A stretch of DNA of 64,000 nucleotides, taken from the NCBI GenBank assembly GCA_036850595.1, contig CM072160.1, forward strand, positions 7,519,773 through 7,583,772. Reading direction: 5' to 3'. This document shows, in pieces, positions 1 to 11,800 of this stretch. The notes beneath the pieces are model-generated. The model worked only from the letters and a program-made list of their open reading frames with translations, was not told where the DNA came from and ran no database searches. Each line of letters begins with the position of its first letter. Position 1 is the stretch's first letter. This DNA comes from Rhyacichthys aspro. Lineage: Eukaryota; Chordata; Actinopteri; Gobiiformes; Rhyacichthyidae. The position numbers were made by a program, and so were the translations under genes.

Positions 1-2900
1 AGGCCTGAGGCTGGCCCAGCTCATAGCCACTGTATCAGTCTCCACTAAAATGAGAGCTGCTAGTTATGCATTCTCTACCACATCTAAACTTTCAACGGTT
101 CATTAATAACGGCTTTCTGTTTTCCATAAAACACGCCGAACTGTAGCTGTTTTATAGTCATCACTCTTTAATTGTTTAATGATTGTGATCTGCTCTATCA
201 ATTTATCAGTTTTTTTGTTTTGTTTTTGCAAGGACACTGATTTGTACTGTATCAGTTTATTGCTAAAAAGTGGTAGAGTCCCTGTACCATAGACAGTAGA
301 TTATCAGACTGGGAAAGGAGTGGGTGGCAACAAAGCTGTTTTGGTAAGCAGTCACATTAAAACTTGTTTGGTAATTATATTGAAAACAGACTTTTTTATG
401 GGGGTTAGCCAGACCCTAAACCATTTGTTTCACAAGGACCTTAAAGTTTAGTCCTACAAAACTGGCTCTAAATGAAAGCTACCTATAATGTTACAGATAA
501 CTCGGTGACTGCCATGAACCCAGACTGATTTTCAACTATAGTAATCAGACTCCAAGCCCTTATCAAGGTTACAGGTCCACTAAACTACTGTCTATGCTCT
601 GTGCTGAAAGTCTTTGCTTTAATGTCTGTAGTTACCATTGGCTATTCTCTTGAAATTGATCACTCTTTTCTTTTATTGAGTTTTTTACCGTTTGCTGTAT
701 AATTTGTCATTGCTCACCACCAGTCTGGAAAGTGTTTTATTCCAGGACTTTATGGTGTAAGGGATTGAGTTAAATGGTTTCTCAGCAGGTTGGTTTAATT
801 GCCCTCTAATCTTGTGTTTTCTTAACACTTTAGCCACCACTCCTCATTTGTCAAATTGCTTTGTTTAAAAATGGACTGCATGTTTCAGACCGGGCCATTT
901 AACTTTAACCAGGATCCTGTTGAAAAAGTACTTTGAGCTCAGCCCAGAAACAACACCAAGCCTCTTTATGTAACGTCCCATAAGACATTATTATCTGAGA
1001 CATTTTGGTGGGACACACTCACTGGGACTGGCAGCCACTCCTCGAAATGGGAGGTTAGTCGAGGACCTCAGTCATGCAGTCATCCTTTACTTACATCCTC
1101 ATCAGCATGATTTAAACCCTACTTTTGTCTTTTATGTTTTTGTTTTTTTTTCATTTGTACTCTCCAGATTTCAATTTAGCCATGGTTGTGTGGATGTGGG
1201 TTGAAAATGACTAAATTGAGCATTTTTAACTGAAGTACTGAAGGGGAATCCTAACATTCCAGTGTACAATTAGAAAAGAAGACTCTTTAATGGAATAAAA
1301 TGTATTATTGAAAATGTACAAAGGACTGGATTTATTATCATTGTGACTGAAAGTTACATCCACAGTTGGTGATAATTAGTAGTTAATACACACTACAGTG
1401 TGCGTATTATTTAGTGGCAGTTCACGACATCTCAGTGTGTTTAAAATGAAAAACCTGGGAGGACCTTGAAACAAAAAATGGGGCGCCAATACTGCTTTCA
1501 CTCTGTAGAAAGAAACAGTGTGTGTTTTTTGGCAGCATCTGTGAAATTGATGAGAAAGAACTTCTTTGTTCAGCTGTAGACTACCTAAGTACACAGTGTA
1601 CTTTTAAAGTAACATAGGTGCCCTACATGGTTTATTTAGACAAGCAGTGGTCTTTACTAGAAATGTCTTAGACCATTCAGACTATTTTAAAAAACAGTTT
1701 TCACGTAAAATGGGATTGATGACCTGATTCATCTCACAGATATTTACCATTAAAAAAACACATAAGACCTGGGTAAATGGTAGACGTTACAAAACTATGG
1801 CCTTAAACGGATGATCCACCTGAACAGACATCACTTTGACTTGATTCTGAGCTGAGATTTGAGCCGCTCCACTGACGGTCAACAGGTGACTCACTGCTTT
1901 CAGGAGACTTTTATATGACTCAGGGGTTTAAAATGTGTTTGTGTTCACAGTGGTGGGGGTCAGAGGTCATGCAAGCATCCCTCGAAAGTCAAAACAGACC
2001 CTTTCTTGTTGCTTTAACCATGTTTTATGACACATTAATCTGAGAGAAACCTCAGAATGGGTGAGGGCAATGTACACAGTCACTGTCTGAATCATGCAGC
2101 AAAGACTATTCACTGCCAAAAGGAAAAAACCTGCAGACGGAAAAAAACAACACATTCAAACAGGGCAAAATGAACAAAATTGCAGTGACGAAAAGTGGTT
2201 TTCAGTAATTACACATCAGCGCTTGCATAATTTCTTTTTTTGGATACATAACGTCACAAGTATTTATTTACAGTATTTTCCTGGATAATTGTAATTTAAC
2301 AAGTAACAAGATCAGTCAAATTAAAAAAATGTGTTGTCAAGTTGACCAATCAGATCAGATTTAAGAGGGAGGGGCTTAAAGAAACAGGCAACTCAGTCAT
2401 TTTTTTTTAAAACCACCCACTTTATACAGCTTGCAGCTCTTTTTTTGCTCGAATGTGAATATTTTGAAAGTAAAACATGTACTGTGTAAAATTTAAGTGC
2501 TTTTGAAAAAATATAATTATTCAAAACCAACCATGAATGATCACATCAAAATAACACTCTTTGCATTCTGTATCTTGGAAAAATAGATATTTAAAGGCCC
2601 ATCAAACCCAGTGGAAGGAGCCATTGGTTCCATTACCTCCAGATGCCATGCTCAGAGCAAACAAAGTAAGTTCAGTTCACCACTAGACGTCGCCAAAAAC
2701 TACACATTTAAAACTTACAATGACTTTTTTTCACCAGGAGCCATGATCCCAGACTGAGCATGTGCTGAGTCAGACATCTGTGGATGCTGTGGCTCGACAG
2801 ATGGATAAACGCAGACAGTTTCTAAGAAGTAAGTGGAGGGGGGTCGAGGAGAGCAGGTCAGAACAGGACAGGACAGGAGGGGGGTGAGTTAAAGACAGCT
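1..2900. other. Non-coding stretch, no gene recognised
   Basis: No open frame here looks coding and none resembles a known protein. Short frames at the left edge end within about 115 bases. In mammals the gene upstream of PHLDB1 is ARCN1, in the same orientation, but I cannot see any ARCN1 coding sequence. The only weak gene-end signal is a plus-strand AATAAA near 1.29 kb. The rest is AT-rich intergenic or intronic sequence. Confidence 0.6.
1294..1299 (+). terminator. Possible poly(A) signal (AATAAA)
   Basis: An AATAAA hexamer is followed within 30-90 bases by T/G-containing stretches. It could mark the 3' end of an upstream plus-strand gene, but no coding sequence supports this, and the hexamer is common by chance in AT-rich DNA. 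Confidence 0.15.
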
Positions 2901-2909
2901 TACCGGCGT

Positions 2910-2981
2910 CCATATTTGGAGCAGGGGGTGTTAATAGCAACCCACCAGTCATAAAAAGAGGGTGTGTCTGTTTCCAAATGA
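2910..2981 (+). promoter_or_regulatory. CArG box plus TATA-like element, possible muscle-type promoter
   Basis: Bases 2910-2919 read CCATATTTGG, an exact CArG box (CC, six A/T, GG), the binding consensus of serum response factor. About 32 bases downstream, 2951-2958 reads ATAAAAAG, a TATA-like element that would place a start site near 2980. A CArG box just upstream of a TATA element is typical of SRF-driven muscle or immediate-early promoters. A short ATG-donor exon candidate follows at 3261. The transcript served is unproven; an upstream promoter of phldb1 is the simplest guess. Confidence 0.35.
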
Positions 2982-3260
2982 ATGAGCAGCCTGATAAGCC
3001 TTGAGCCGGGTCTTTGTGAAGGGTCTCACAGGAGGGAGCGGGAGAGGGGAGAGCAGGGCCACAGCGCTCCACACACTGTTGTCTCTGGCACGCTAAAACA
3101 CACACAGTCGCCCCAATCTGTCTGGATGTTTTGACTGGATTTTAAAGAAGCATCCGAGCTGGGATCTTTTGTTGAAGTCTTTACCTGAATGGAGTGAGGG
3201 CAACAGAGGGAAATTAACTTTGTTCATTTTGGGTCTGTCTCTGTCTCAGTGGATTTGCAG

Positions 3261-3287
3261 ATGATGCTGAAGAAGGTGCGATTTAAG
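3261..3287 (+). CDS. Candidate alternative first coding exon of phldb1 (9 codons)
   Basis: From the ATG at 3261 the frame reads MMLKKVRFK and then meets a good donor, AAG|gtaaag. The splice phase is 0, so it could join in frame to the phldb1 exon at 21808, which begins at phase 0 and is open across its whole length. The CArG/TATA block about 300 bases upstream would supply a promoter. Against it: the frame is very short, the first ATG has a poor context, and several short upstream ATG frames precede it. Treat as a hypothesis. Confidence 0.2.
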
Positions 3288-4907
3288 GTAAAGCATGTTT
3301 TATGACGAGGTATCAACCTTATGTTACTTTGTTTAGTATGTTTCATAAATGTAAAAACATAATGCAGCAAAAATGTCACTTAAAGCAAGGGTAGGTAATT
3401 CTTGTGTGGGGAAATCAATGACACTTCAGTTTCAGAAACTCTTTATCAACAGCTCCTAGTAACATAATGTGTGCTCTAAATGTAATGTTTTGTTTAGTAT
3501 CATTTCGTCAAATGTTTTATATTCAATTTATTTATCACTGTGAGACTGTTTATATTCTGCCAACTCCAGCTTTAACTCACTGACTCGTAAGAAAGACATG
3601 TGGACAGACAGTGCTTTTTTAGGCCTGCATTGACAACTAATTCAACTTTAATGGAGCAAATAAGTAGCTCCTGTCATCCCATTCATTAAAGCAGCACAAG
3701 GTTTTACTAAAATGACCTTTAAGTGTAATAAAACTAGTACAAGAAGAAAATGTACTTATAGCTGCAGTCTCTCATTCATTTTAAAGCAGCATGCCCAGAG
3801 TCAGGACAGAACAAAGTGCTGCAGTGTCTCCTCTGCCTCTTCATCAGCGCGGCCTACAGTTCAAAGAGACCTGCAGCTAAGCCCCTGAGCTAACGCTGGG
3901 GTGGTAATTACAGGGACAGGTTTTAAGTAAAGTTACTAGGGCAGTATTGAAGTATGGCTACTGTTTTAGTGACTGTGTTTGTGTGGGTGCCTTATTTATT
4001 TGTGTCAAGCTGTTGTCTATAGTTTAAAGCTTGTCATGTTTCAGCTCTTATCCAAAAGGCTTTCTCAGTTTAAGGAGCCATGTTCAGATGCCCCATTACA
4101 TGAGAACAGTTGTCATCAATGTGCCATAAGTGTTATTCATAAACATAAGAAAGGACAGTCTTTCTATAAAAGACTCAGTTTTAAGCCAAAGGCATCTTAA
4201 TGTAACAAATACTCAGTCAAAACTTATGTTAAAGTATAGTCAGCTTCTCTGTATGTACACATATAGCACAAAACTGCAATGGCTCACTTTTATCTCACTA
4301 TTATATAATATACCCAAAAATGCAACAGAAAAAGTGACATGATGAAAATAGAAAGTATATAAAGTACTTTAGTCTTTATACAAACTTGAGAGTTAGTCCT
4401 TTGTCTATCAAAGTACCAAGGGCATAAGCATATCATGCATTAAGTAGAACATTTCCTTTAATGACCTATTCACAAAACAGTTCATGTATTGGGATTTAAA
4501 ATATTATGTAAAGCTGCACAAGTTATTCTTCAAATTAAGAGTCTTCATGCAATGCTCAGTTTATTCATTAAAATTTATGAGGAGACAGACCCCACTTCAC
4601 TTTAAAGACCCCCCTGTCCTTGAGAAAAGCATCTTACACAAAGAATGTGAAAACTGTCTTTCCCATTAGGGAGCTGCTTGATATTTATTGTCACAGTGAC
4701 CCCTGCGGGGGGTAAATGACCTCTTGGGGGTCTTCACAAAGAGGTAAGGGTCATTGTCTTTGAAGGCCATTCGTTGCTGTTAATGTATTCCTCTTAATAA
4801 TGGGATCACACAGTCAGTTACTGTAGCATTGTGGTGTTTGCTCTGACATACAGAGAGGAGATTACAGGCTGTTTCGAGTCATGTGACCTCCTTACATTGT
4901 CACCTGT

Positions 4908-4915
4908 TGACGTCA
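4908..4915. promoter_or_regulatory. Palindromic CRE (TGACGTCA)
   Basis: An exact TGACGTCA octamer is flanked by a CACCTG E-box at 4901 and a CAGCTG E-box at 4914, within a small CG-containing patch. The octamer is the CREB/ATF full-site consensus. This could be an enhancer or distal promoter, but a single octamer is weak evidence on its own. Confidence 0.3.
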
Positions 4916-6219
4916 GCTGCTCGGCCGCTCAGAGGTGACACTTTTCCCGGGCTCGAACAGAGTCGGAAAGAAAAAGTGCCCCAACAGTAAAAGTGAGAGA
5001 AAACAAACCCAGCAGGAGACTTTAAGGTGGACTTTTTAGGGAGGATTTCAATAGTTTTTTTCTGCACAAAGCTTTACAGACAGACAGGTCCAAAGAGGAT
5101 ATTGAATGAATTTTGTAGCCACATGTGGAATTTCCTTTCTGTGGATGTTTAAACAGATCAACTCAGCGTCCGCTCAGGCTCACGCTCCTGTGTTACATTC
5201 TGGCTCCCACTGTCTCCGAACAACAAGGTCTTAGACAGTTTTAGGCCACTTTAACAAAATGATGGTGTGCTTCTTTTTGGCACTGAATGAATTACGGTAA
5301 CTGTGGCAACAATGAGCAACTTATTTATACATTTGTTACTTTTACTCAGCCATCTTTCTTTACTTTACATTACTTTCACTGTGTAGCATTTCAAAGTATG
5401 CAAATTAGTAAGAATATACTTTTGTTTGGAGGGTAGCATTGTCACTTCAAGAAGTAATTGTGTTGAATACGTTTACTGATACTTGAGTAATAATGTTTTT
5501 CTAGCCACCTATGGTTAAAACTGAGGAGACTATGGATATCTACCTTCTTTTACAATGTTCCCTGTTTATTTTACAAATGAATAAGGGATGCTCAGATACA
5601 GCTTGTGTCTATTATGTCCTGTTGAGGCTAAACAAGTCATGATGTTGTGATCTATTCGTATTCAATGGCACTAGATGGCACTCACGTCCTACTCTTGTTC
5701 CTCAGATTTTAATGACCGAAACCGGCAGCTTCTCTCCAAACTCCCCCCAAAACCTCAACCTCTGCTGGCCTCTGTCAAACACATTTCAGCGCTGAAAGAC
5801 CAAGCATGACATGAACATCGACAAGACACCTATTGTCTAAATCCTAGCTATACACCAAAAGCACTGTCAAAGAAAGCCGTTGCACATTGTGGCTGGTGGA
5901 AATGAGCTCTGGCGCTGTGCAGCATGGCCCGAGGCTTCAGGGGCAACATGTGGGAGTCTCATCCACCCAATACATCCTAACAAAATATGATGACCCACTT
6001 CCTTTAAATCTGTACATTCCCCCGTGTCTCGGCCTGAATGACTCGATCCGGGTCGTGGTCCAAGCTTTTTGTTATAGGGAGTGAGATGCTCCAATCATCT
6101 GAGAGGATCAAGTCAGCGCCCAACGAGGCCTTTGATGTTCATAATGAGCGCTCCCCCGGCTCAGCCCTGCAGCACTGCTCTCTCCATAAAGACTGGGTCT
6201 GAATGGGTGCGTGGGTGCA

Positions 6220-6240
6220 CTGCTGCTGCTGCTGCTGCTG
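6220..6240 (+). repeat. (CTG)7 trinucleotide run
   Basis: Seven uninterrupted CTG units lie in non-coding sequence. This is a simple microsatellite and no coding frame supports a polyleucine or polyalanine tract. Confidence 0.9.
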
Positions 6241-6928
6241 GGAGGGGAGCACAATCAAATATGCTTTTGATTAAACATGAAAGACCTGGAGCATTTACTG
6301 TCTCAGTTTATGTTAAGTGTGTGAGGCTGCTGCGTGGATACTTTACATAAAAGACAGGTTTACCTTTAGCACTGTCTGTGTCTGAGAGTTGGAGCTGGAG
6401 GCGCATGCTTGTAGTATCCAGACATTTTACTGCATCAACACAAACACACAAGAGTCAGGGCTCATCAGGGCTTTTCAGACTCAAACCTGAAAATCTGTTC
6501 ACAATAGCACATTATAGTTGCTTTACAGGTTATAGATGACTTTATAGACATATCGACTATAGATGCTAGATTAAAATTTAAGAATGAAAAGTTGTATCCA
6601 GCTCTTCTTATCTAATTGGATCATGCAAATTGTCACTTCATTTGAGACAGAAGCCCAGTGTTTTATTTATGTTTGTATCTTACTTTAGTTTATAATAGTC
6701 TATTAAAATACTAGTACAATGACTATAATCACAAGGCATCAGTTTTCTGTGTAATTTTGGTGCCACCTTGATATCGACATTTAATTTTGGGGATTTAAAA
6801 CTTGTCTGGCAGTAATGTTTCATGCCGTTTCCTGTTTAATATGTTTATTATGTGGGTTTCTGATTTATATCTGTATCAGTAGTATGTGGGGAATGTACTG
6901 TATGAACTTGCTGACATCTTTTGTACGG

Positions 6929-7104
6929 TCTGTCCGTCCTGGGAGTGGATCCCTCCTTCTGTGGTTCTCCTGAGGTTTCTCCTTTTCCCGTGGCTGACTT
7001 TTTTCCATTTTTCTCACCCTGATGGTAGGTCTCAAGGCAGAGGGTGTCATTTTGTTTAGTGTTGTTGTGTCATACTGGGCTGTACAAATAAAAATAAAAA
7101 CTGA
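6929..7104 (+). repeat. Diverged teleost interspersed repeat
   Basis: The segment contains phrases that recur in many fish repeats: TCCTGGGAG-TGGATCCCTCC, CTGAGGTTTCTCC, and near the end ACTGGGCTGTACAAATAAAA. The order and the A-rich AATAAAAATAAAA ending match a common fish element whose tail reads like GGGCTATACAAATAAAATTGA. I know the pattern but cannot name the repeat family with certainty. The copy is diverged and incomplete. Confidence 0.5.
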
Positions 7105-8640
7105 AATAAACTATGCATGTACAGAGTTAGAGTCTAATAATGAACTGTTTTGGTCTCAGTACCTTTTAAACAGCACATACTGTTATATACATTCAACCGA
7201 TGCTTTCGATGACTATATTTCTGCTTTGCGATACCTGTTCCTCAACAGTCGTATTGTAGCAGATGAAAATATGAGTAGGTGGTCGCAGTGGGAGGTATAC
7301 AGCTTAAATTCCCAAAATGGGGACTAAGCCACAATAGGAGGTTTCAAAAGCCTGACTCGGGCAGCGATTACCACTGCTGCCTACCATACAGTTTACAGCA
7401 TTTAGACTCTGCCAGCTCCAGTGTCTGCACAGAGTTCCCAGCAGCTGTCATAACCAGGAGAAGATTAGCAGGTTGAATGTGCCGCATTGAACTGGGCTGA
7501 GATGTTTTCCTCTGTAACGGCTCAGCTCTGTGATATGAACTGACAGTTGAGTACAGCGTATAAATCAAGGTACATCCCACCCAGACTTAGACCAAGGAAT
7601 GTGCAGATTGTTGTATCCAAATCCAAATGGAGTCGCTCCATGAAGCACATTCCTCTAAAGACAGATGCTGAAATGTGTGTTTGTTGATCTGACTGTGAAA
7701 AGAGGTAGAGCCAAATAACCTGTTTGGTCTGAGACAAACCACAAAGTGTGCAACAGTGAAGGCAGTGTGCAGCCTTTCTCATCTTCGTTAGACACACTTG
7801 ACTGTTTTAAACTACTCCCATCTTATATAATCTATGCATATGTGGTATTTCCTTTCACTCCTCTGCTCCATCCCAAACATAGCTTGTGGTTTTTGGGTGC
7901 ACATTGGCTTGTACTGTCTGGACATTTATATTATATTTATTTTGCTCAGTTCTGTCTCCGATCCAGCTACACATTGAACCAATTAAAGCAACATCTGGGC
8001 TCTGCACATCTGCTTCTGTGGATCCCAAACCTCTGTGTGGTACTGCACTGTTCAGCAGCAAAGATACAACAGATTAAGACAGGCTGTTCGCAGCTGGTGT
8101 GTACATGTGCTCTGTGAAGGCATGCAGCAGGCCTCGTATCTGAACTAGTGTGCCAGATATTAAGTTATGACACAAAGTTTACTCAGGCTTTGGTGTGCCT
8201 CTAGTATGGAGAAACAGACAAGAACAACCACTCGGTGAACTAAACTTTTTGCTGATGTTACATTGTGCAAATGTAAAAACACTTAACATATATAGATGTA
8301 AATCAGTCAATATACATTTAGTTTACATTAAAATGTAGACCAATGTTGCAAGATAAGCATTGTCTTATGCTTCTGTGCATGACAGAATGTAACTTATAAT
8401 TGTAGCTTTAGTTGTGACTTCTACACACATTTTTTTTGTTTCACACATTTTTCTAGTGATAGCAGAGGTAAACTCAAAAAGCATACAAATTTGTGTAATT
8501 TTGCTGGGTGCACAACATAGACACAAATCACATAGATGATTTTGTATTATTCTTTCAGTTTGTCAGTGATTTACTTTTACTACTCTCTGGGCCCTGGCCT
8601 TGTTTGGCCCTCAAGCCAGACTTTAACATGTCTGGCTCAT
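7105..8640. other. Non-coding stretch, nothing recognised
   Basis: Overlapping open frames of up to 123 codons occur on both strands around 7.5-8.1 kb. They have no recognisable domains, no splice-site pattern and no codon bias, so I treat them as chance frames. Confidence 0.6.
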
Positions 8641-8804
8641 TGAAGACACATTATTTTTGCCTTTATTTGATAGTTTACAGTAGAGTGATAGGAAACAGAT
8701 CAAGGGAGAGGGGAATGACATTGGGCAAAGGACCTAAGCCAGAATTAAACCCAAGTCTCCTGAGTATGTGGTATGCACTCTACCAGATGAGCTACTGATG
8801 TGCC
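8641..8804 (-). mobile_element. tRNA-derived SINE, diverged
   Basis: Read on the minus strand from 8804, the sequence starts like a tRNA gene: a box-A-like TAGCTCATCTGGTAGAG, then about 30 bases later a degenerate box B, GGGTTTAATTCTG. A tRNA-unrelated body follows and ends in TCAAATAAAGGCAAAAA. This layout matches a widespread teleost SINE type. The box B has lost the usual GGTTCGAATCC, so the copy is old and probably inert. Confidence 0.65.
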
Positions 8805-11800
8805 CTGAAGACAGGAATTTGAACCAAAAGAAGAACAAAAGCAGCATAAAGTCCGGTCTGAGTCTTAACTCCACAGCAGCAGTACTCACTTCAGAGCAGT
8901 GTAAGAGTGACGAATGAGAGTTTAAAGCAGGTTATGTTTCCAGCCCCTGTTTACCTTGCAGCACCTCAGGACTCTGCAGGTTTTTACCAATAACATAGAG
9001 GTTCTGTCTGCAGAAGAATGAGCGCCTTGTGCCCGCATCAGGGCAAGGCTGGCCGGGACAGGAAGGCTGACCCAACGAGGGTGGCTGTGTTCGGGGAGGG
9101 ACAGGGTTGCGAGAGGTGCCAGGAGGGAGTGAGGTGGGAGGGGACGAATTGCAGCGCAGCCAGACTGTGTGTGTCAGCACACAGACCTGGACACATGGTT
9201 TAGCCTTGTCTCTGCTGACAGGACTAAAACCTTCCTCTTTCATTCGGCTTTGACATTACGTGTCAGTGCTAGAGGTCCCACTTTGTTTCAAGCAGCAGGA
9301 GTGGTGCATTTGTTTAGTCCTGGGATTTGTACAAGGCTGTCCCTCTGCCAGACCCTCCTCTCAATCAGGTAAAGTGCACTCTCAATGGGCAGCGAAGGGT
9401 TTTATATTGACAGCATTGCCTTTGCTGTGTTTGTTGTGTCTTTGCAGCTGTCATTATCACAATCTCTGTTTTTTGTGGGACTTAATGGATGTCCTTGTGC
9501 TATGGTGTGAACACAGGTACCAGAGGCAGGATTTAAGCTAAAGACAGACAAAGAGGTTACTTTTGTGCAGTTTGGTCATTTACTATTAGATTAAAGATGT
9601 TTAAAGTAGGATTTTCTGGTAACCCACCCTTTACTTTTCAATAAGAACTCAGTAAATAGTCTATCTGCTTGTTCATGTACTTTCAACAGTGATAAGGACA
9701 GTTGAAAACTTGAAGCAGGTAAGGTCATAATCTGCAGTTGGACGTCTCATTGTCACTGGGATAAATCAGCTCCTGTCCCTCATTACTGTTCTACTTATCA
9801 GCCAAATCCAATGGTAACTGTAAAAACTGACCATAATGAGCCATAATGACTGTGAGACCATTTACAAAACAATGTGTTTCATTGAGATGGTTGCTTTATT
9901 ACTCCAATTATTACAGGAGGATTTGGGAGCTTTTCCAACGGGGCAACTTGACTGTTGTTTTGAAACCAGCATCTAATTAGTCCTTCAAATCAAATGTCAG
10001 GGTTGAGTTTTGAGAGGACTAAATCTGTGCCAAGCTGAAGAAGAACATCTGCAGTGTGAAGTGATACCAATGGCGGTCAGGGCATGGGAAAGTCCTTGAA
10101 ATCCTGTAACAGAAAACCTAATATCTAAAAGAAAGTTGTGGCTCAACTCTGTCTCTAAAACCTGGTAAACCTCTTCATATTTGTTACTAGTATCTCACAA
10201 TATGTTGAAATTATATCTTGATCCCATTATCAGAGGTTGCTGCCAAAAGTAAACAATTACTTTTAAAGGGTTAGGCACAAGAGACATAACACCACAGGGT
10301 TATTTTTACCAATTTGACTGAAAACCGTTCATCTTAAATGGCAGGCTCATTTATCAGATTCCTCAATGTGCTGCTAATACGGTGCTGCTCAACCACATAT
10401 TGTAACATTATTCCATTACTGTTTCAGTTCAGTCTCTCAGTCTTTCCACGAAAACACTGGCTGCTTTATGAACCAAGACACAGAGAGACCTATACAGTGC
10501 TTTTTGTTGTCCGCACCCCCAGACTGAAGCAGAGCCGGGACACATTTTTCGGGCTCCTGGCAGAGAAAAAGCCTGTGCACAGTTCCCAGACTACAGCTAC
10601 TCTCCAGCTACTGATAATAAATCCTTTGTTATGTGAGCTCATTCTGCTGAGAGCACAATCAGGCCAGCACAGAGGAGGCACTCTATCTGCCCCCTCCCCT
10701 CTCAGACTGGGTCCCCTGCGTTCACTGCTGATGCCTCCTTTGGGTGCTTTGGGTGCTTCATTTCTGCAGGAGCGATACTATTGACCTTGAATGTGGCCAG
10801 GAAGTGGCTGTATTTCCCGTAGAGGACTCTAATAGGTTTATAATTTCACTGTTTCATAGCTGCTCACAGAGAGACCCATGGGAAAAACGAGTGGGTTTAT
10901 GAAATGCTGCCACTTGATACGCTTTTACATTTGGAGAAGGAGACTGAGCATCATTACACAGGGCGTTGGCACCGATGGAGGATGTTTGGAGTGAAGTGAG
11001 TTGTAATTGACCTTCATGGAGTGAGCTACTCATTGGGAGACATTCTTTTACAGGGCGACATTTGGAAAATTAGGCTTTCACTGCAGTACTGTGATGTAGG
11101 GCTGTGTATCTGAAGTGTGTAGATGCATTGGTATCTGAAATGAAATAACAAATGAGACAAAGAGATCACCTGTGAAAGAGATACTGACTTTTACTGGAAG
11201 TCAGCAGGACCCAAGCTTACTGGAGAGTACTGTCTAATATCCAAGAAAAACAAAACGCAGTAAAGAGATAGTGATTGGGTCAAAGTTTTAAATCACTAGT
11301 GTCTGCTGTCTTACTTCAGAACCTACTCAGGCCACATCTTGTTCTTCTCTGAAACAGCTGTGTCTCCTGTCTCTCCAACAGCTGCAGTGCATCCGGCTAA
11401 ACACACACAGGCGACCAATCAGAACACACTCCTTTTACAGACAGGGACATGACCTCTGCCGATTTCTCTCTGATTTTATTCCTCCCTCATCACTTCCTCA
11501 TTTGACTTTGCCTTTTATCTGAAGCTACCCTCAGGCTTCGGTCACCTCACATCAAAACAATCCCCCTCTCACAGCACTGACTCCTGACGCCACCGTAACT
11601 CCTCACAAGCACAACAAACTGTTCGGACAACACAGTGTTTTGTCCTGATTGTTGCTATGGCGATGGGAGAGTTGGCAGAGGCGCAGATTGGTAAAAGATG
11701 ATCTCATGGTGTTTGGCTGCTTCCTCTTCACCTGCGGGTGATATCTATCTTTGTGAAGACAAAATGCAGATACACAAAACAGATGTGTCAGACTCAGGAT

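Larger units (their letters stand above)
3288..6900. other. Non-coding stretch with a perfect CRE and a short CTG run
   Basis: No coding sequence recognised. The segment 4900-5010 is locally CG-containing and holds an exact cAMP-response element next to E-boxes. A (CTG)7 run sits at 6220-6240. The open frames in this stretch are short, overlap on both strands and have no familiar motifs, so they look like chance frames. Confidence 0.6.

Noticed and set aside
7746..8117. 123-codon open frame on the plus strand
   Set aside because: It overlaps two other open frames, has no recognisable motif, no splice context and no codon bias.
11657..11690. MAMGELAEAQI frame followed by gtaaaa
   Set aside because: The phase-1 end does not fit the phase-0 acceptors downstream. 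The GTTGCTATGGCGAT around its ATG is only a loose X-box.
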